Shown here: in pieces, positions 1 through 14,212 of the stretch
Numbering within the stretch: the first letter of the stretch is position 1
Layout of the letters: the number at the start of each line of letters is the position of its first letter
From: Amblyornis subalaris
Taxonomy: Eukaryota > Chordata > Aves > Passeriformes > Ptilonorhynchidae
Direction: 5' to 3'
Assembly (NCBI GenBank): GCA_018881555.1
Contig: JACAXG010000264.1
Location: 199,775 to 263,774, forward strand
DNA length: 64,000 nt
Position numbers and translations under genes: made by a program
Notes under the pieces: model-generated
What the model saw: the letters and a program-made list of their open reading frames with translations, nothing else
The model's database searches: none
Told to the model about the DNA's origin: nothing

Positions 1-351
1 TGTGTGTATTTAAACATTTTAGCAGTTCTAATGAGCTTTCAGAATGAAGCTACTACAGCAATCAGCTTCTGTGTAACAAGCAACATTTAAATATTAAAAA
101 CGTAAATTAGCGAAGCTGGTTAATTACAATTTTCCAAATACTGCAAAAGTGCAAGTAAGACTATTAACTGCTTTGAAATTCAGATATCAGTTCCTCCCAC
201 TCAGGGAACATCTAGTTCAGCAGCGAAGATGAAGTTACAGAACAGTCTCCTGAGCTAGCCAAAACAGTATCTGCTTACCAGAACTAAACGCCCTGCATTT
301 CAGATGCCATTCAGAGATGTTAAAACTACACAAAAGGTTCAGGGAAACCTC

Positions 352-377
352 TTTTTTTTTTTTTTTTTTTTTTTTTT
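352..377. repeat. Poly(T) tract, 26 bases
   Basis: An uninterrupted run of 26 T is visible. It may be the poly(A) tail of a retroposed sequence on the minus strand or a simple mononucleotide microsatellite. I cannot identify a retroposed gene body next to it. Its exact length is likely to vary and to be uncertain in sequencing. Confidence 0.85.
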
Positions 378-3300
378 GGATCAGAGCATACCAGTTTGTG
401 AAAATAAAAATACCACCCAGGAAACATAATTTCTGATGAAACACAGGCTTTTACCTCTGATGTTGGGCACTGTGGTCAACCATGCTGGGAGCTGGGCAAG
501 CTGGGTGTCACCTCCACAGCCTTCCAGGCATGTGAGGACGTTTCCCTCACTTAGCATGCAGAGAAGCATTTATGTCAAGTTCATCTACTGCCAAAAATGT
601 GCAGGCAGTGTTTGAGCTACAGNTCCTTCTGTCCCAACTTCTTCATAAAAATGACCTTGGCAGCAAATGTAATATCAGCAGAGCATTTACAAAAGCCAAC
701 TGATGAGGACATTATCTTAATTTTCTCTTAGAGAGCACCGGTTGGCATAGGCTGGCATTCAAACCCCATCCCATGAACCCTTTTCCTTTAGAGGGAAAAA
801 AGTAGATGGAATCCTCTTTGATGCACCCACTAGGAACATCCCTTAAAGTCCCAGATTCCCTCTGGTCTCCTGACAGCATTCAGCCATTACACACACCTCT
901 ATTTACTGGCATGGGTGCAGGCCCAGAGTAAATGGCCTAGCAGAAAGATGACAAATGGATCCAAAATTATAAATGTGCACATCTCTTAAGTGTATCATCT
1001 GCCTGTACTGCTTCATCCTGCAGAACAAAGAAGGAGTGCAGAAAATTCCTCCTTCTCAGTCTTCACTGGAACTGATTGAAACCACAAGGAAGTCATCCCA
1101 ACTAAATGAGCTCTGGAAATTTTTAATTTCAATACTGAAAAAACCCCATATTATTTTCTCATTTTTTACTTTATACATTGCTGCAATTCAAAACCTTATG
1201 ACACAATGTCTTGCAAAAGTGAGGAAAATGTTTGGTTACACTTCTTCACAGGAGTAAATGGGTAGTTTTTATTGTTGCTCAAGGAAAGGCATTTCATTGT
1301 TAGCTCTGCAGTGGTTGTGTGAGCATTTATGTTTCTAAAGGATCTCAAAATTTTGCAAGTTGCCTTTGCTTCCTTTAAAGTCATCTTTAATTTTCCATTT
1401 GTCTCTGACCCAGCCTGGTTTTGCCTAAAATCCCAGCTGGCCTGTTCAGCTCCATCTAAGGTGGAAATGAAGTTCCAACCTATTTCTGGAAGACATCACG
1501 TATTAGAAGGATTAACACTTGGTGGTACCTTTTCACTCACAACCCCCTTGGAGTTATCTTCAGGCAAACATCTCCCAAAAGTGAGAAAATGAAAAGGTTT
1601 ATTCAACTGACTTTCGACTGCTTAATAAGAATTGAAATGACCAACACTTGCGTCACTCAAGCATACTGTAAACNAGGACAGTGGTTACCATTATTAACAG
1701 CTAAAAAGCCCTGTAACACTTCAGACCAGTGAACAGAATACACCAGCCTGAGTAACCTTTCAGCTGAATTAACAGCAAGATAGTCACTGCAATTATAATT
1801 TCTTGTTTATATTAGCTTAGAGTCTGTGGGTTCCCAGTCTTGGAAGATCCCTGAGTCTTGGCATTGCACATAGTGTAAGAGACTGTCTTCCCAATAAAGG
1901 TTATAAACTCTTTGGGACAAGCAAAGGAATCAGTATTGTCTCCTATTCAGAGATGGGAAAAAGACACTTAATGGTATGGGACAATTTTAACCAGAAAGTC
2001 TGTATCATACCTGGAGACAACCCAGTTCTCTTGAATCTTACTGTCCTAGCCATCCCTCATCTCCACATGTCTGCTAGACTTTACCTTGGTAATACATGGA
2101 AAAGGACATATATGCGAAATTCTGAAAAAAATTTATTTTGCTTTAACAATGCTTTTGTCNTGACATGGGGGTTTTTTGTTGTTCTTGGGCAATTGAGAAA
2201 AGAACATGCTGATTGTAAAATACCACTGTTGAGACACTGGACTAGCTCTTCTTTCACTGTATTTAGAATAAGGTTGTTCAAGCCAGTGGAAGGGAATTTA
2301 GTGTCTCTCAGCTGAATACAAGTGATTTTTAAAGATTGTTTTTGTGGTTGCTTCAGCTGTGAGGCAAGAAGGCCTATTACTGAAGTAAAGTTCAAAAGGA
2401 CTAGATCCAGAAGGGAAAAAAATTATCTGTATAAAAGCAAAAGCTGCAATAATTGTATTGATTTCTCTGCAGAGCAGATTTTATCTAGTCTTCCCAGTCA
2501 GTTCCCTTTAAAAGGGTAACTTCAAAGATGTTCTCTGCGATGACAGTGCTTCAGTGCTGAACCACACCAGCAAGGAGATACCAACAAGTTCTCTGAGTGA
2601 AGTCCTTTAAAAAAAGCTCTCCACCTTAGTCTATTCATGCACAAATGCTAGCATCTTAACGGTGCTTTCTGTGCTGTAAGATTTAGAAGCAGGCATAAAA
2701 TCAACAAAACCTTACTTGAGCCCATTAGTGAGAGAGCGAAATGCAGAGGTGGATACTCAATGCATTCTTTGAGGTTCAGCAGCAAACTCAGCTGCTGACT
2801 GGTCCTAGTTAAAGTCATCGTTCTTCTTCCTTTCTCTCAACCAATTTCTTTTACTGACTTGCTTATGATTGCTTTTTCTAGGACAGAAATCTGAGTGAAT
2901 CCACAGCTACTTGCCATATAATTCATCCTCAAGATTCCTGTCCAAGGCCAAAATTGTGGCTTCATCCAAAATATCTCTGGGTTTCTTTACAGACATATAA
3001 GGTCAGATTCTGNTTTACTTTCTGTTTCCCACTGAGGAATGCATTTCATGTCTGAAAATTACAAATCAACATAAAGCTCTTTGGGACAATTCCTGCATGA
3101 TTATGAGCAGTGAGCACTTNAATTTCTTTTGGGGGTGAAAAGGGCAGAAGGGGTAATTGCTGGTCCAGACACAGACGCTTGCTGTAGTTGCATGTTTACA
3201 GCAAAACGTGTAGTTTCTCTGCCTGGGGCATGCTTCTGCCTAGCGAAGTTACCCTTTGATACGTGCACGTGGCATTTCACTGCACTGGCAGAGCAGATGC

Positions 3301-6300
3301 TTTTGAAGGATTTTGTGTTTTTGGAGAGGTTACTGCGTGTAACTAATAACAGCTTCTTAAACAACAGGCCTTATGACCAGAGCACAAACACCTCAAAACC
3401 TCTTTGTTTCAGTATTTTTTCCTCTGGTAGCAATTCCAAGTCATTTATCTTCAAGGATCAACCTTAATTTTCCCAAGCCTGACTAATGGCCCGCCATCAG
3501 CGGGCTCGGANTGTTTACATTTTGTTTGATGTTTATGTCTTTTGAGTCCTAAGAAAAGTATGGGCCTGCTCCAAAGCCCATTGTCTGATGCTTTGCTTAA
3601 GCCTATGCTTATGATATTTGTGCTATCATTCTTCTCTCTGCTGAAAGGAGGGTAGGACCAGTTCAGGGTTTAATGAGATATTTAAATTACTTTGAATGAG
3701 ATCAAGGACAGTGTGTGTGATTCATTCCCAATGCCCCAAAAGGAAGAAACCATCCAGCTAGGTGGGTGGANGACATGTCCCCAGCATAAGGCTGGCAGAG
3801 GACACAGCTTAGGGACTCAGAGAAAATGATTTCCTCTCTCTGTTGCTATCTTGGGAAGCATGGAAGACCCCTGCAAGACAGCTGCTTTATTCTCTCTTGG
3901 AGAGAGCCTAGAGGTTCCTAGTTTGAAGGAAGAATGGAGAGAGAGCACTGGGGACCTTCCTTCTCACTGGTGCCCTGGGGACCTCATTGTCAGTGCCCAT
4001 GTGCCCCTTGCAGTCCCATGCCAGGGGGTGCTGCCATGACGTGCAGCTGAGCCACAGTCTGCAGGAGGTGTCCAGCATCGTGCTGTGGGCAAGGGTTAGC
4101 TCTCCTGCGTGCATGAGCTCTTGTCTCCCTCCATTGGGAGGGAGACATTTGTACATTGTCATTGTACAAATTCACAGGGAAAAAATCCATGGATTTGTTT
4201 AAGTAAGTGCTGGAAACAAAAGCTTGAGTTTGCTGATGATTTTTCCCTTCTCCCCATGCACCTTGGTATCAAAGGAATAATCAAAAAGAAAGATATCCAG
4301 CACTAATTCCTGTAAGTACATAAACCAGCAAGTTAATGCCACAGTCCTTTTTTTCTATTTTTAGTTTTTTCTGAAGAAGACATGAGTTTATTATGTTACA
4401 CTGTGATGAATGTTTATGTTCTCCAATGAAGGAAAAATATTAGCTCAGTTAGAGCCCAGGTAATAAGGGAAATCTGAATCTGACCTATGCTTGGATAAAC
4501 ATCAATCCCGTCAAAATAAAATATCTTCAAATTTTAACTCAACAAGTTTTTAAAATAAAAACAAAGGAAATGTCTTGGCGGTGTCCTTTTAAACAACCTT
4601 CAGGATGGGGAAGCACCACTTCTGAAAGTCTATTTAAATTCCTGTAAGCATCTAAATGACCCAGGGGAGAGCAGGCAGAAGAACAGATAACAAAAATCAA
4701 TACATGCATTTAGTAAAGGACAGTGGCAAAGGAGAAAGAATGTAAACAATTATAAGAACAGAAAATTGCTGTAGCTCTAGTAATATTTCAGTCCCTTTCA
4801 TCTGGTTCAACCTGCTGTTCAGTTTCCCTTATTTTAGACATGGGGGTTGTTAAAGCTCTTTCCAGCCAAGGAATGGAAGAAAGCAGCCTGCTTTCTTCTG
4901 TGTGCTTTTAAAAAAGCAGGGAATAACTACATTAAAACACTTCCTGGCCTTTTCAGGTTTTGAACAGAGGCTTATTGGGAGTGTCCATGACTCCTCTGCA
5001 CATGCAGGCCAGCTGTGCTAAAAACTACTGTCTATGTAGAGCAATGCATTCACCTTTGAGGGCAAAAAATCCCTAATGGCTCCCTGGCACCTTTCACACT
5101 GTCACTAACTGGAGCAGCCCTTCTTGTCCAGGACTCCCTGGGCATTGATCTCAGAGCTTATGATGCAGGAGGCTTGCAGTATTGCACCAGTATAGTTTGA
5201 AAAAGAATGAATCTGCTTTATAATGCAGTTTCACAGCTACTTAATCGTTTTAAATATTAATAATTCANGATTCACAGGGATGGCAGCAAGAATTATGAGA
5301 AGGAGAACTATATGTGTATTAAATAGGGTTGCCAGAAAGATCAGGAGCGCTTATTAGCTCAGCTCTGTAGGGAATATAAAGTGCAAGAGGTGGTGTTGGA
5401 AAGTTCCAGATGGGCTTGGCTGACACTGGTCTCCTTGATCCTCACCAGGGCTGTTCCTGGTAGCATGTGCTCAAATGCTTTGTTCAGCCCTGTTTTTATG
5501 TAACAGACTTGTGCCTTACTACACCCCAGTCAGTTAATTTTCCCTTTGTTTTCCCTTCTTTTTTTTCATGAGATTTGGCACATGTGGCTATGAAACCCAG
5601 CTTAAATGTTACTGCCATTCTGTGTCACTGTATGGACACAGACCAGTGAGGACCAGAAATGAGAAAGATGCAGATGCCTTGACTTCTAAAAGCCCCCACA
5701 GGTGAACCTCTGCACCACTGGTTTCTGGAGCTGAGCTGCTGAAGTCCAGCCCAGGTGGTGGTGCCCAAGGAGAAGACTTTAAGTTGCCTTTATGCCACTT
5801 CAGCTTCCTCCTTAACCTGGCATCAGCTGGAGATGATCTTAATCTTGGTGCTGCCAGTAAAACAAACCTCCGGACTGCCCGGATGTGACCACTACAGAGG
5901 TCCACTGGTGCCATGGAGCTCCCCACAGAGCAGCCCTCTGCACTGGGGTGCGACAAGACCATGGGCACGCTGTGCTGAGTCACANAGCCTGCCTAAATCT
6001 GCCTCCTGGCTTGAGACAAATTTCTGTTGCTTTTTATCTCACCATGTTGGATCACTAGCCCAGCAGCTGCCTCCTGCTCTACTTACCTAGGCTGTGCAGC
6101 GGCACAGCTGCTTCACTTCTGTGGCTGCAGAGATTTGGGTCCACCTCTGGAGCCTGCTCCTGTGTCATGCTCAGCACCAGAGCCCCAGTGGATGTATGAG
6201 CATCACCTCTGGGTGCTCGGCGGGGCTGGTTTCCACTGAAGCTTGAAATTAGACGTGTTTTTTTCCCCAGGAATCAGTCGTTTAAAAAACANTATAAAAT

Positions 6301-6303
6301 GGC

Positions 6304-6335
6304 GGGGGAAGGGTGGGGGATGGTGGGGAGGGGGG
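6304..6335 (+). other. G-rich tract with G-quadruplex potential
   Basis: The plus strand carries at least four runs of three to six G separated by loops of one to five bases. The order is G5, G3, G5, G4 and G6. This meets the usual pattern for an intramolecular G-quadruplex. It lies in non-coding DNA directly after a TATAAAA-like string, with no gene I can attach it to. Confidence 0.6.
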
Positions 6336-8234
6336 TAGAGCAGGAGGGGTGGGCTCAAGGGATTTTGTCTACATGTGCAAAGAAGAAAAGCCTTTTGCTC
6401 CATTAGTCATCCTGTAATGAAACGTCTGGCCTCCAGAGGCGTCAGGAGTGTCGTGATCTCATCGCAGTTGCAAGGTGGGTTTCTCCAAAGACAGTTAATA
6501 GAATCAGTTAATGCTTTTAAACCAGCACCAGCTGGAAAAATCCTGCTGTACAGCAGCTTGCTGGAGTGATGTCAGGTGCCCAGGGGGTAGGAAAGGGAGA
6601 GCAAAGGCACCACGGGGATACAAGGCACCACTGCTGCCTAAATACATGATACAAATTGCCCCTAACACTAAACAGCCCTTCTGCTCACTGTCAGTCAGAC
6701 AAACAGGAAAAGAAACAATTGAATCTGGCTGCANCTGCTCCGTGGGCTGATGGAGCTGCCCTCTGCACCGCTCATGGCCATGGCTTGCGTGGAGGGAGAC
6801 TCCTCCTGCGTTTCTGATGCACATCCTGGGAGCAAGGTCCTGCTGGCTTGTCTCCCCTGCCCACGCTGCTGTGCATCCTGTGTCCTATCTGTAAGCACCA
6901 GGCAAGCTTCAGCAGGGACTCCCTTTTGGCATGTGCCACAGTGAGCCATGCTTTTCTTATCACTGCTATTGAGTTATTTTCACAAACTGTACTGAGAGCT
7001 GCAGTCCGCTGGGTTCATCCCACTCCATAAGACTTCTCTTGCCTCCAGCTGGAGGGGCAGCAGGCTGACAATCTTCAGGCATCCTATCTTTGGGGAACCC
7101 AGCAGCGGGCTTGAGTGGCAGTGGCATGACTACATGGTGGCACAGAGTGAGCCAGCTCTGGGTCCTGGCAAGAAGAGGTGACAGTCCCCACCTTGGGTTT
7201 CAGCCATGCCTGCTGCAAAGGCTCTGTGACAGGAGGGCTGCATGGTATGTCAGGTGCAGGCTGATACCAGCTTGACTGGGAGATCTCTGGTGGGATTTAG
7301 AATGGTATTGCAGTTTGGTGCTAACATGGACATATTTTCTAGGTTTGCAGTGAGCAGGCATACTTGAGGGTAATTACAGCATCTACAGGCAAATGACAAG
7401 TTTTAAACTGCTCTTTGCAGTTTGGAAAGTCACACTTATAAAGCTCATAGAAGAGTGCCAGGAGGATAAGAAGTAACCAGAAGAAAGTAATTATTAATAA
7501 GCATATACAGTCTTGTGTGCTACATTCACACCAAGGGGCTCCAACAGTACTTCCCCATGAAATGTNGAGAAGTATCAACATCCCTTGAGAAGCAAAGCAG
7601 TGTGGTGGGTTTATGCTTTAATTTCCCAGCTAGTGATTGCTAGACACTTCTTTGTGATTAAGCATTCTCATTAACTAGAATTGGTCCTTTGCAGAACTAA
7701 ACTTAATCTGTACGTAACCTGGTGCATTTGCTTATTGTCATTTGGTGACAGTATATAGTTTGGTGCCAATGGATCTGCAGTTATAAATAAAATCGGGAGA
7801 GAAGAGATCCCTGAACAAAAAGCCTGTGCTTGTGCCCATGACAGAAATATGTTCACTTGCTTTGAAGGAACATGAAATAGATCTTAAAGCTTTGACATCT
7901 TCCTGAAGGTTGACAGTGATGTACTAGGTAGGACAAACAGCAAATGAGGTACAGTGGTACACAACAGACTGCATGACCTGATAGTCTGGTAGTCTGGTTG
8001 CTGTTAAAAAACATGCACTTAAAAAAATGCAGCCAAGTTCAAATCCAGACACCCAGGGAGATGTGCAGAGCATCCTTCTGGGAAAAGGGCAGTGCTTCCT
8101 CNGAGGAAACTCTGACAGACTGGAAAAGAGCTGGAGACCACGATGAATACGAGCTGCTAAACCAGCCCTTCTGCCAAATGATTAAAGACAGGGGAATACT
8201 GAGTGGGAGTAAGTAGGATCTATTACCTCCATGT

Positions 8235-8580
8235 TTGGCAGCAGCACACTGGCCAAATGATTCCGTTTCTGGTGTCAGCAATTCAAAGAGGATATTGAAA
8301 AACTGGAGGGGATTCAAGTAAGAACTACCAGGATGTCAAAAAAGTAAAAGGAAAATATGAGCAAGTCTCAAGGAGAGAAGTCTGTTTATCTTATCAAAAA
8401 CAAGGCTAGTGCACCCTGTGAATATCTACAGAGGAAACAAAAATTTACTAGCAGATAAGTCTTCAGCCTAACAACTATAGAGCATTGTCCATCAAGAAGA
8501 GCCAAAGACAGAAACACTTCAGATTAAAAATAAGGTATAAGCGTCTAACAAAAAGAGTAATTAACAACTAACCTATTTAA
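8235..8580 (+). mobile_element. Degenerate CR1-type LINE 3' portion
   Basis: The stretch follows the recognisable layout of the end of an old archosaur/reptile CR1 LINE. In order it has a TTCTGGTGTCA-like segment, a block reading GATATTGAAAAACTGGAGGG at about 8291-8310, a CTCAAGGAGAGAAG block, and an AAATAAGGTATAA block near 8528. The copy is full of indels and has no reading frame, so it is a dead relic. The assignment rests on my recall of the consensus layout, and the borders are approximate. Confidence 0.6.
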
Positions 8581-11500
8581 TAACTACCATAGGTTGCATT
8601 ATTTTATTGCTGAAAGAGATGCTCTGGATCCAACAGGGGTTAACAGGGAAATCTGAGTTTGATGTTCTGCAAAATCTCAAACAAAATTATCTCAGCCATC
8701 TCTTCTAGCTCTGCCTTTGAATTCTTTAATATTTTCTGTTCCTAATTCAATAGGGGGAAAAGGTTTCATTTCAGCATCTATGATTTCTACCAAATGGTTT
8801 TTGCATTTGTCTTCCAGTGGTTTTTATTTCCTGTAATGAAATTTTGGCTGATCTTTAGGTCTGTGTGCACAAACATTGCTGGCAGATAACAACTGGGCTG
8901 CAATATCCAAAGCTTCATCGGAGCATCCCATAACATAGCAGCCAATTATGAAAATAAATTATTAGATTATTATTCTGATTCTCTGTCCTGAGGGAATTTC
9001 AGCCAAAATTCCATCTTTAAAAAAAAAAAAAAGAACAGTCAGGGCTTTTACCAAGGGCTTGTAAAATGGAGACTGAAAAAAACCCCTGGTTGACCCCTAT
9101 GTATTTCCTATAACCATATTTTATTGTACTTGTGTATTGTAGACAAGTATTCAGGAGCAGATAATTTAAAAAGTAAATCTTGCATTGCTAGTTTGTGTAA
9201 GGCCTGGTGACATTTTTTGACATGATGTGACACCTTGTTTAAATGCAGTGCTTGCTGAAATGCATCTCTCTAACGTGGTTTTGCCTAGCCTTGAATGCTG
9301 TAAGGTCCACACCAGGTGGATGTTAGAAGATACCGAGCTACAGGATGAGTACTTTATATTTGTTTTCTGGGGGAAAGAAAAGCAGGACAAGTACCTGAGC
9401 TCAGTGATTGTACTGCTTGCAACACCTTGTCTGTGCCTTGTGTTTAAGAGAGCAAAAGTTTCCTTTTTTGAGGGATTTCTGGGTTAGATCATTCACTGAT
9501 TGTAACATACAATTGTCACAATTTTATTACAATGATACTTTCATAATTTTTATTGTTGGTATTACCCAAAGAGTTTACCATGCCATGGCATATGGNCACA
9601 ATACACATAGCATTTTTATCACAATTCATTTATGAATTAGCCATATGCATATGCTAAAAAATAAAAGAAAAAAGCAGCTGTGTTCAAAGAGATAATGTTG
9701 CCAAATGCTGCATGCAAAATTTGAGGAAAGAATATTTTTATTATGGTTAGTTTAATGTGTTCTCTTGGTTTAAGATGTCTGCTTGAATCACTTGTGCAAC
9801 TCACTTTTCTGCTCCTGACACAGAGCAGTCCAAAGCTCTTCTGAGTTTCATTTTTAACTAGTCTGGTATGTGCAGACACAGACTGATACCCAGATCAGGT
9901 GGATTGATTGGGACACTGAACTCAAATGAACACATTTTGTGCATGAACATGGATGGGGCAAGCTTACATTTGACCAGCTAACTTTGTATTTTTATTTTTA
10001 CCAAAATGGAGGAAGCAAAGGGGAAAATTCAATGCAAATAGCATGGATTACTGCCTGGACTTAGAGGGCACCCACAAAAGGATTTGCTATTTACAGGGTT
10101 TTAGATTCAGTGTTTCAGTGCTACCAGTTCCATTATTGAAGTCAAACTTTGTTTTTTGGATTTACCATGTACAAACACGCAGTTAATTCAAACCCTCTGA
10201 GTATAAATAACAATAATTTGAAGCAGCAGAAAGCACAGACAAATTCAGCTGAGAAACCTTCAGACCCTGTTTCCATGCTTGCTTTACAAATCACCCCAAA
10301 GCCTTGGCTCATACTTGCATTTCTGTTCCTTTGTGAAGCCTAAAGCCTCACATCCTAGAGTCAGAATTTGAGGCAAATTTTGTGTACAGACATATGGGGG
10401 TTGAGGTTGAGTCTTCTGCCAGAAAAAGACACGGAATCAACTGTGTTTTGTTAGGTCCGTAGCCAGTCTGGCTTGGTTTCCTTAGTCCTGTCATAGGAGA
10501 ACAGACGTGGTTTTGGTGATACTTCTGCTTCCTTGTTTTTGTTTCTTTTTCTTCTTCCCTTTCCATAAAAGGTGCCTCATGCCCTTGTCTGTATTTCAAA
10601 GCAACACTCCCCACTACAGGTCATCAGTGGGAAAGAGGAGAAAGCCATAGCTGCCCTGTGAGGAAGGCAGATAAAGATCTGGAGTTTTTCATCAGATCCT
10701 CTTCCCTCTGATATAAATGACCCATTGGGAACATAAAAAAAAAACCAAACAAAACAACTTTTACTTAAATAAATTAAATATAGATAAAAGATAAAAAGAC
10801 AATTCTGTGATCTTACTAATTCATATGCAAGCCAATTAACTAGCAAACTTGTTCTAACCACTCAAATGCTTTTGAATTTTTGACAATAAATTAGTGCTGA
10901 GCTTTGGATGAGCAAGGCTGCACTGCAGAACTAACAAGGATAAGGGATAAAATAAATAGATGCCTGTGTCCATTCTTTAATTTAACAGCTTTAAAATTCT
11001 GAGTTCCGTATGAGAAGCTGGTCATATTTCTGAGCNTGAAAGTTACAGAGGTGTGATTCCATTCTCAGGTGGCCTTCTTGCTTCTGGCCCTGGGCAGTCA
11101 GTAGCCCTTTCAGAGTCCCTGTTACAGTAAGTGGCTTTATGTTGACCACTCTTAAAATCTTCATAATGTGATAATAGCCCCTGCTTTGAGTTTGAATGTG
11201 TATGAGTCATTAGTCCAAAGCAAACATGCACTGGGCCCCTTGCATTCGGGGGAAGAAGAAAATGCTGGGGTGGTTTTTTTGTATGTTCCAGCCACTGAAG
11301 TGTGAAAGCAAGAAGAACAGCAGAGGCACACAAAAATACCATCCCAAGAAAGTTTATTCTGAGAAGCCCTTAGAGATATTAGCCCTTAGAGTATTAATGA
11401 ATGTATTTTTGAGGTACGACTTTGCACAGGACTGAGTTCTGCAAATCACTGATCTCATCAAACTTTCTGCTGGAGACACTTTCATGTACTGTGAGGGTAT

Positions 11501-14206
11501 TTGTGGGAAATAAGTATTTTAGCCCCTTTTATTCATCTCTATCTTTCTAAGACTTGTTAATATTTCAGTTGGGATTAGATACATACATGATGAAGGTGGA
11601 ATTACATGCCCACTAGGAATCATGGCAAGTGCATTTAATGCTCCTTCATGCTTCACAAAACAGTATAGGAGCATAGGAACAAAAGTAAAGATGTAATTGA
11701 GCATCTGTGTCTGTAAAGATATGGTTAAGCTCTAAGAGGGTTATATCTGTTAAAATAGAGAGAATTCAAAAACACAGCTTTTCTCTGTGTACTTGTTTGC
11801 ATTGAAGGAGACTGAGGTAATGCACAAGGCAGCTTTATTTATCCAGTAATGACTCAAGACAAAAAAAAGAAAGATCTTTTAATTACATCCCGTGATAGAA
11901 AAGTATAAAAGCACTATTCATGGTACCCTGGAGATCACACGATATCTTGGTGGCAGTTGTTCTGTCCAAACTAAATTACATGAAGGAAATTATTTACATT
12001 TTGTCTAAATACATTCACCGAAGGATGAATATTTATAAGGGATTTGGGAAAAATTGGTTTCAAATCAATGCAGATTATTTAAAGGAGAAACTGGACATTA
12101 AATAAGGGATGAAGGATTCCAGAAGAATATAAGATCAGTGGTTCTGTTTTCTAGGACAGAGAAATACAGGTGCTAGGAGTCAGCCTGTAAAACTGGCCCT
12201 CAGGAACCGGGTTTTATCTGATGCTGGCCGCATTGAGGATGGAGATGTGGCATAAGCAAAGGTGACTATATCCCTGGGGGAGACAAGGGACAGTACCCAT
12301 CCACTCTGAAAGAGGACAATGTCAGNGTTTGTGCAGTTGCCTCATTCCTTTGTTCCAGAGAAACGAAGACATTTTCAATGTGTATACCTGAAATCCTGCT
12401 GCTCAGCACTGCTAGCCTGGCTGGCAGAGAGATGCAACAATGCACAGACATGGGCATTTGCTTAGTCACAGGCAGTTTTGGTAAGAAAGAATGTTGATTT
12501 TCAGAAGATAAAAAAAGGAAAAAAATTATTTGTGTTATCTTTTATATTTCTTATTAGGTTTGCATCCTTCCCTCTAGGGGGTTTGCACCTTTTTTGGGGG
12601 TGGAGCTGGGACTGGTAAGCTATTTTGGTCTCTCTCCATATTTAAAATGTATAGCTTTTTGATGTGATTTTTTTCCAAAGCTGGGAGGAAGGGGAGAGAG
12701 ACAATCACAGCCTTTCAAGGAAGGAGAGAAGGGCAATGGGGATTTTTGGTATGCTCCCAAGTCATTAATTAGTATCAGCTGATGAGTCAGAAAAATGTGG
12801 CTGTCTGCTGACTTGTAACATGTCCTAGTAACAAAACAGGTTCCTGTAGTGGCAGTTCACCATTACTAATCCAGAGACAAGCCGTCTGTCAGCCCCACAT
12901 CCAAATAAAGGGCTGCCTTTCTCTTCCTCTTTGCTTGTCTGATCTCTTGGTCCCCCCTACCGACCTCTGTGGGCAGCCTGATGGAAATAGGGTTTCTACA
13001 ACATTCTGCAGCACGCTGTGTGTAAATATCTTTATATTCAAATTGAATCAACACGGATACTAGATTGTGAAATATTTAATAAAACAATAATCTCCATTTT
13101 TAAGACTGTTGAAGTTTTAGGTCATGCTTGTGGTGATGCNCTTGAGGCAGTGGCTGAAGGCAATCCCCCCCACACAGCGTGTCCCCCAGCAGCCCCGTGC
13201 TGCTTCTCACTGCCCAGGAAAGGAAGCAGCGGCACCAACTGGGATACACCACTGCAGGGACCCAGCTGGCCCTGCTGCAAGACAATCTGCTCCTCAGGGT
13301 CTGCTGTGATGGAGCAGAATTAGGGAAAGGCAAACGCAGATGCCAAATGGGCTGCTCCTCTTCTGAGTGAGAGGCTGGGCTACACCCACAACCTGCTGAG
13401 ATCCCCTCCTGCTGAGCCACCCTGTGATCCTCTAACCCCCACCTAAGCTGCTCAGGACCTGAAGCCCTTGCCTCCACTTGCCTGAGTCAAATATTTTGCT
13501 CTCTGGCCTGTTTTCAGCCTTAACTTTTGGCCACACATTTGTATGTATATCATTTAGTGACTTAAAAATCTGTCCCCTGCTCTACATCAGGATGTGCACA
13601 AAAAGAAAAAGACAGCATTTTACATTAGGGAAATGATTCAAATCTGTGTTTTCTGGTAGATTTTTATGGTTTGAGATGCAGANTTTCTATCTGCTACCAA
13701 AGGTGAGAGACAGGATTGTCTTAAGAAACCTTAAGAACCAGGACAAGAGGCATTCAGGGAGGCTGAGCTGGCACCTGAGCTGGGGTATTTGTCCTCTATG
13801 GTGTTGTATGACACACTTTGCGTAAGACACAAACTGTTGTGGCCGCCCTGACCAGAATAATGCCGTGGCAATGTTGCTGTGAGAGTCAGACACACAGGCA
13901 TCACAGCAGAGCTCCCTGCCAGCCTGGGGTGCGACAGCATCGCACCCTTCCCTCTGCAGTGGCTGGTAAGCTGTGCTGCCTGTTTTGGCAAGATACACCA
14001 TCTGTCTGATCCAAGCTCTTCCTGCCTGTCCTGCACAGTTGCGTCACACGTCTTCATTCCTCTATAGATGCTAAAAGTAACACATGTGGTCAGGCAGGCA
14101 AAACTAGGAGAGACCAAACGCACAAGTTGTTGAAGGATCACAGCATCCACAAAAAGGAAAGGCAAGGCAAGGCAAGGAAAGGAGAGGCTGGCCACTTCTC
14201 TTGAAG
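8581..14206. other. Intergenic, no gene seen
   Basis: No coding exon or RNA gene can be supported. The longest open frames here (60-190 codons, both strands) lack family similarity and splice-site support. Just before the retrovirus there is a short GGCAA pentamer array of three units (14161-14175) within a purine-rich stretch. That array belongs to the host flank. Confidence 0.55.
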
Positions 14207-14212
14207 GGGCTG
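14207..14212. repeat. Target-site duplication, left copy (GGGCTG)
   Basis: The six bases GGGCTG directly precede the first TG of the left LTR. They recur directly after the last CA of the right LTR at 18181-18186. A 6-bp duplication is typical of class II (ERVK, alpha/beta-retrovirus-like) integrases. It shows that the two LTRs and the sequence between them entered as one unit. Confidence 0.85.

Larger units (their letters stand above)
1..8234. other. Intergenic, no gene seen
   Basis: I read both strands and found only short chance reading frames, without splice-site-bounded blocks or recognisable protein similarity. The stretch is AT-rich single-copy-looking DNA. It holds a long T run near its start and a G-rich tract near 6.3 kb, both listed separately. 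Comparison with the usual amniote order suggests that this is part of the large gene-poor interval upstream of KRR1. PHLDA1 would be the next gene, but it is not in the window. Confidence 0.6.

Noticed and set aside
973..1257. 94-codon frame near the left end
   Set aside because: AT-rich, hydrophobic chance translation without splice or similarity support.
1905..3090. Two similar AAACTCTTTGGGACA / AAGCTCTTTGGGACA strings (near 1907 and 3074)
   Set aside because: They resemble the 3' ends of ancient LINE/SINE families, but the match is too short and the flanks do not align, so no element is called.
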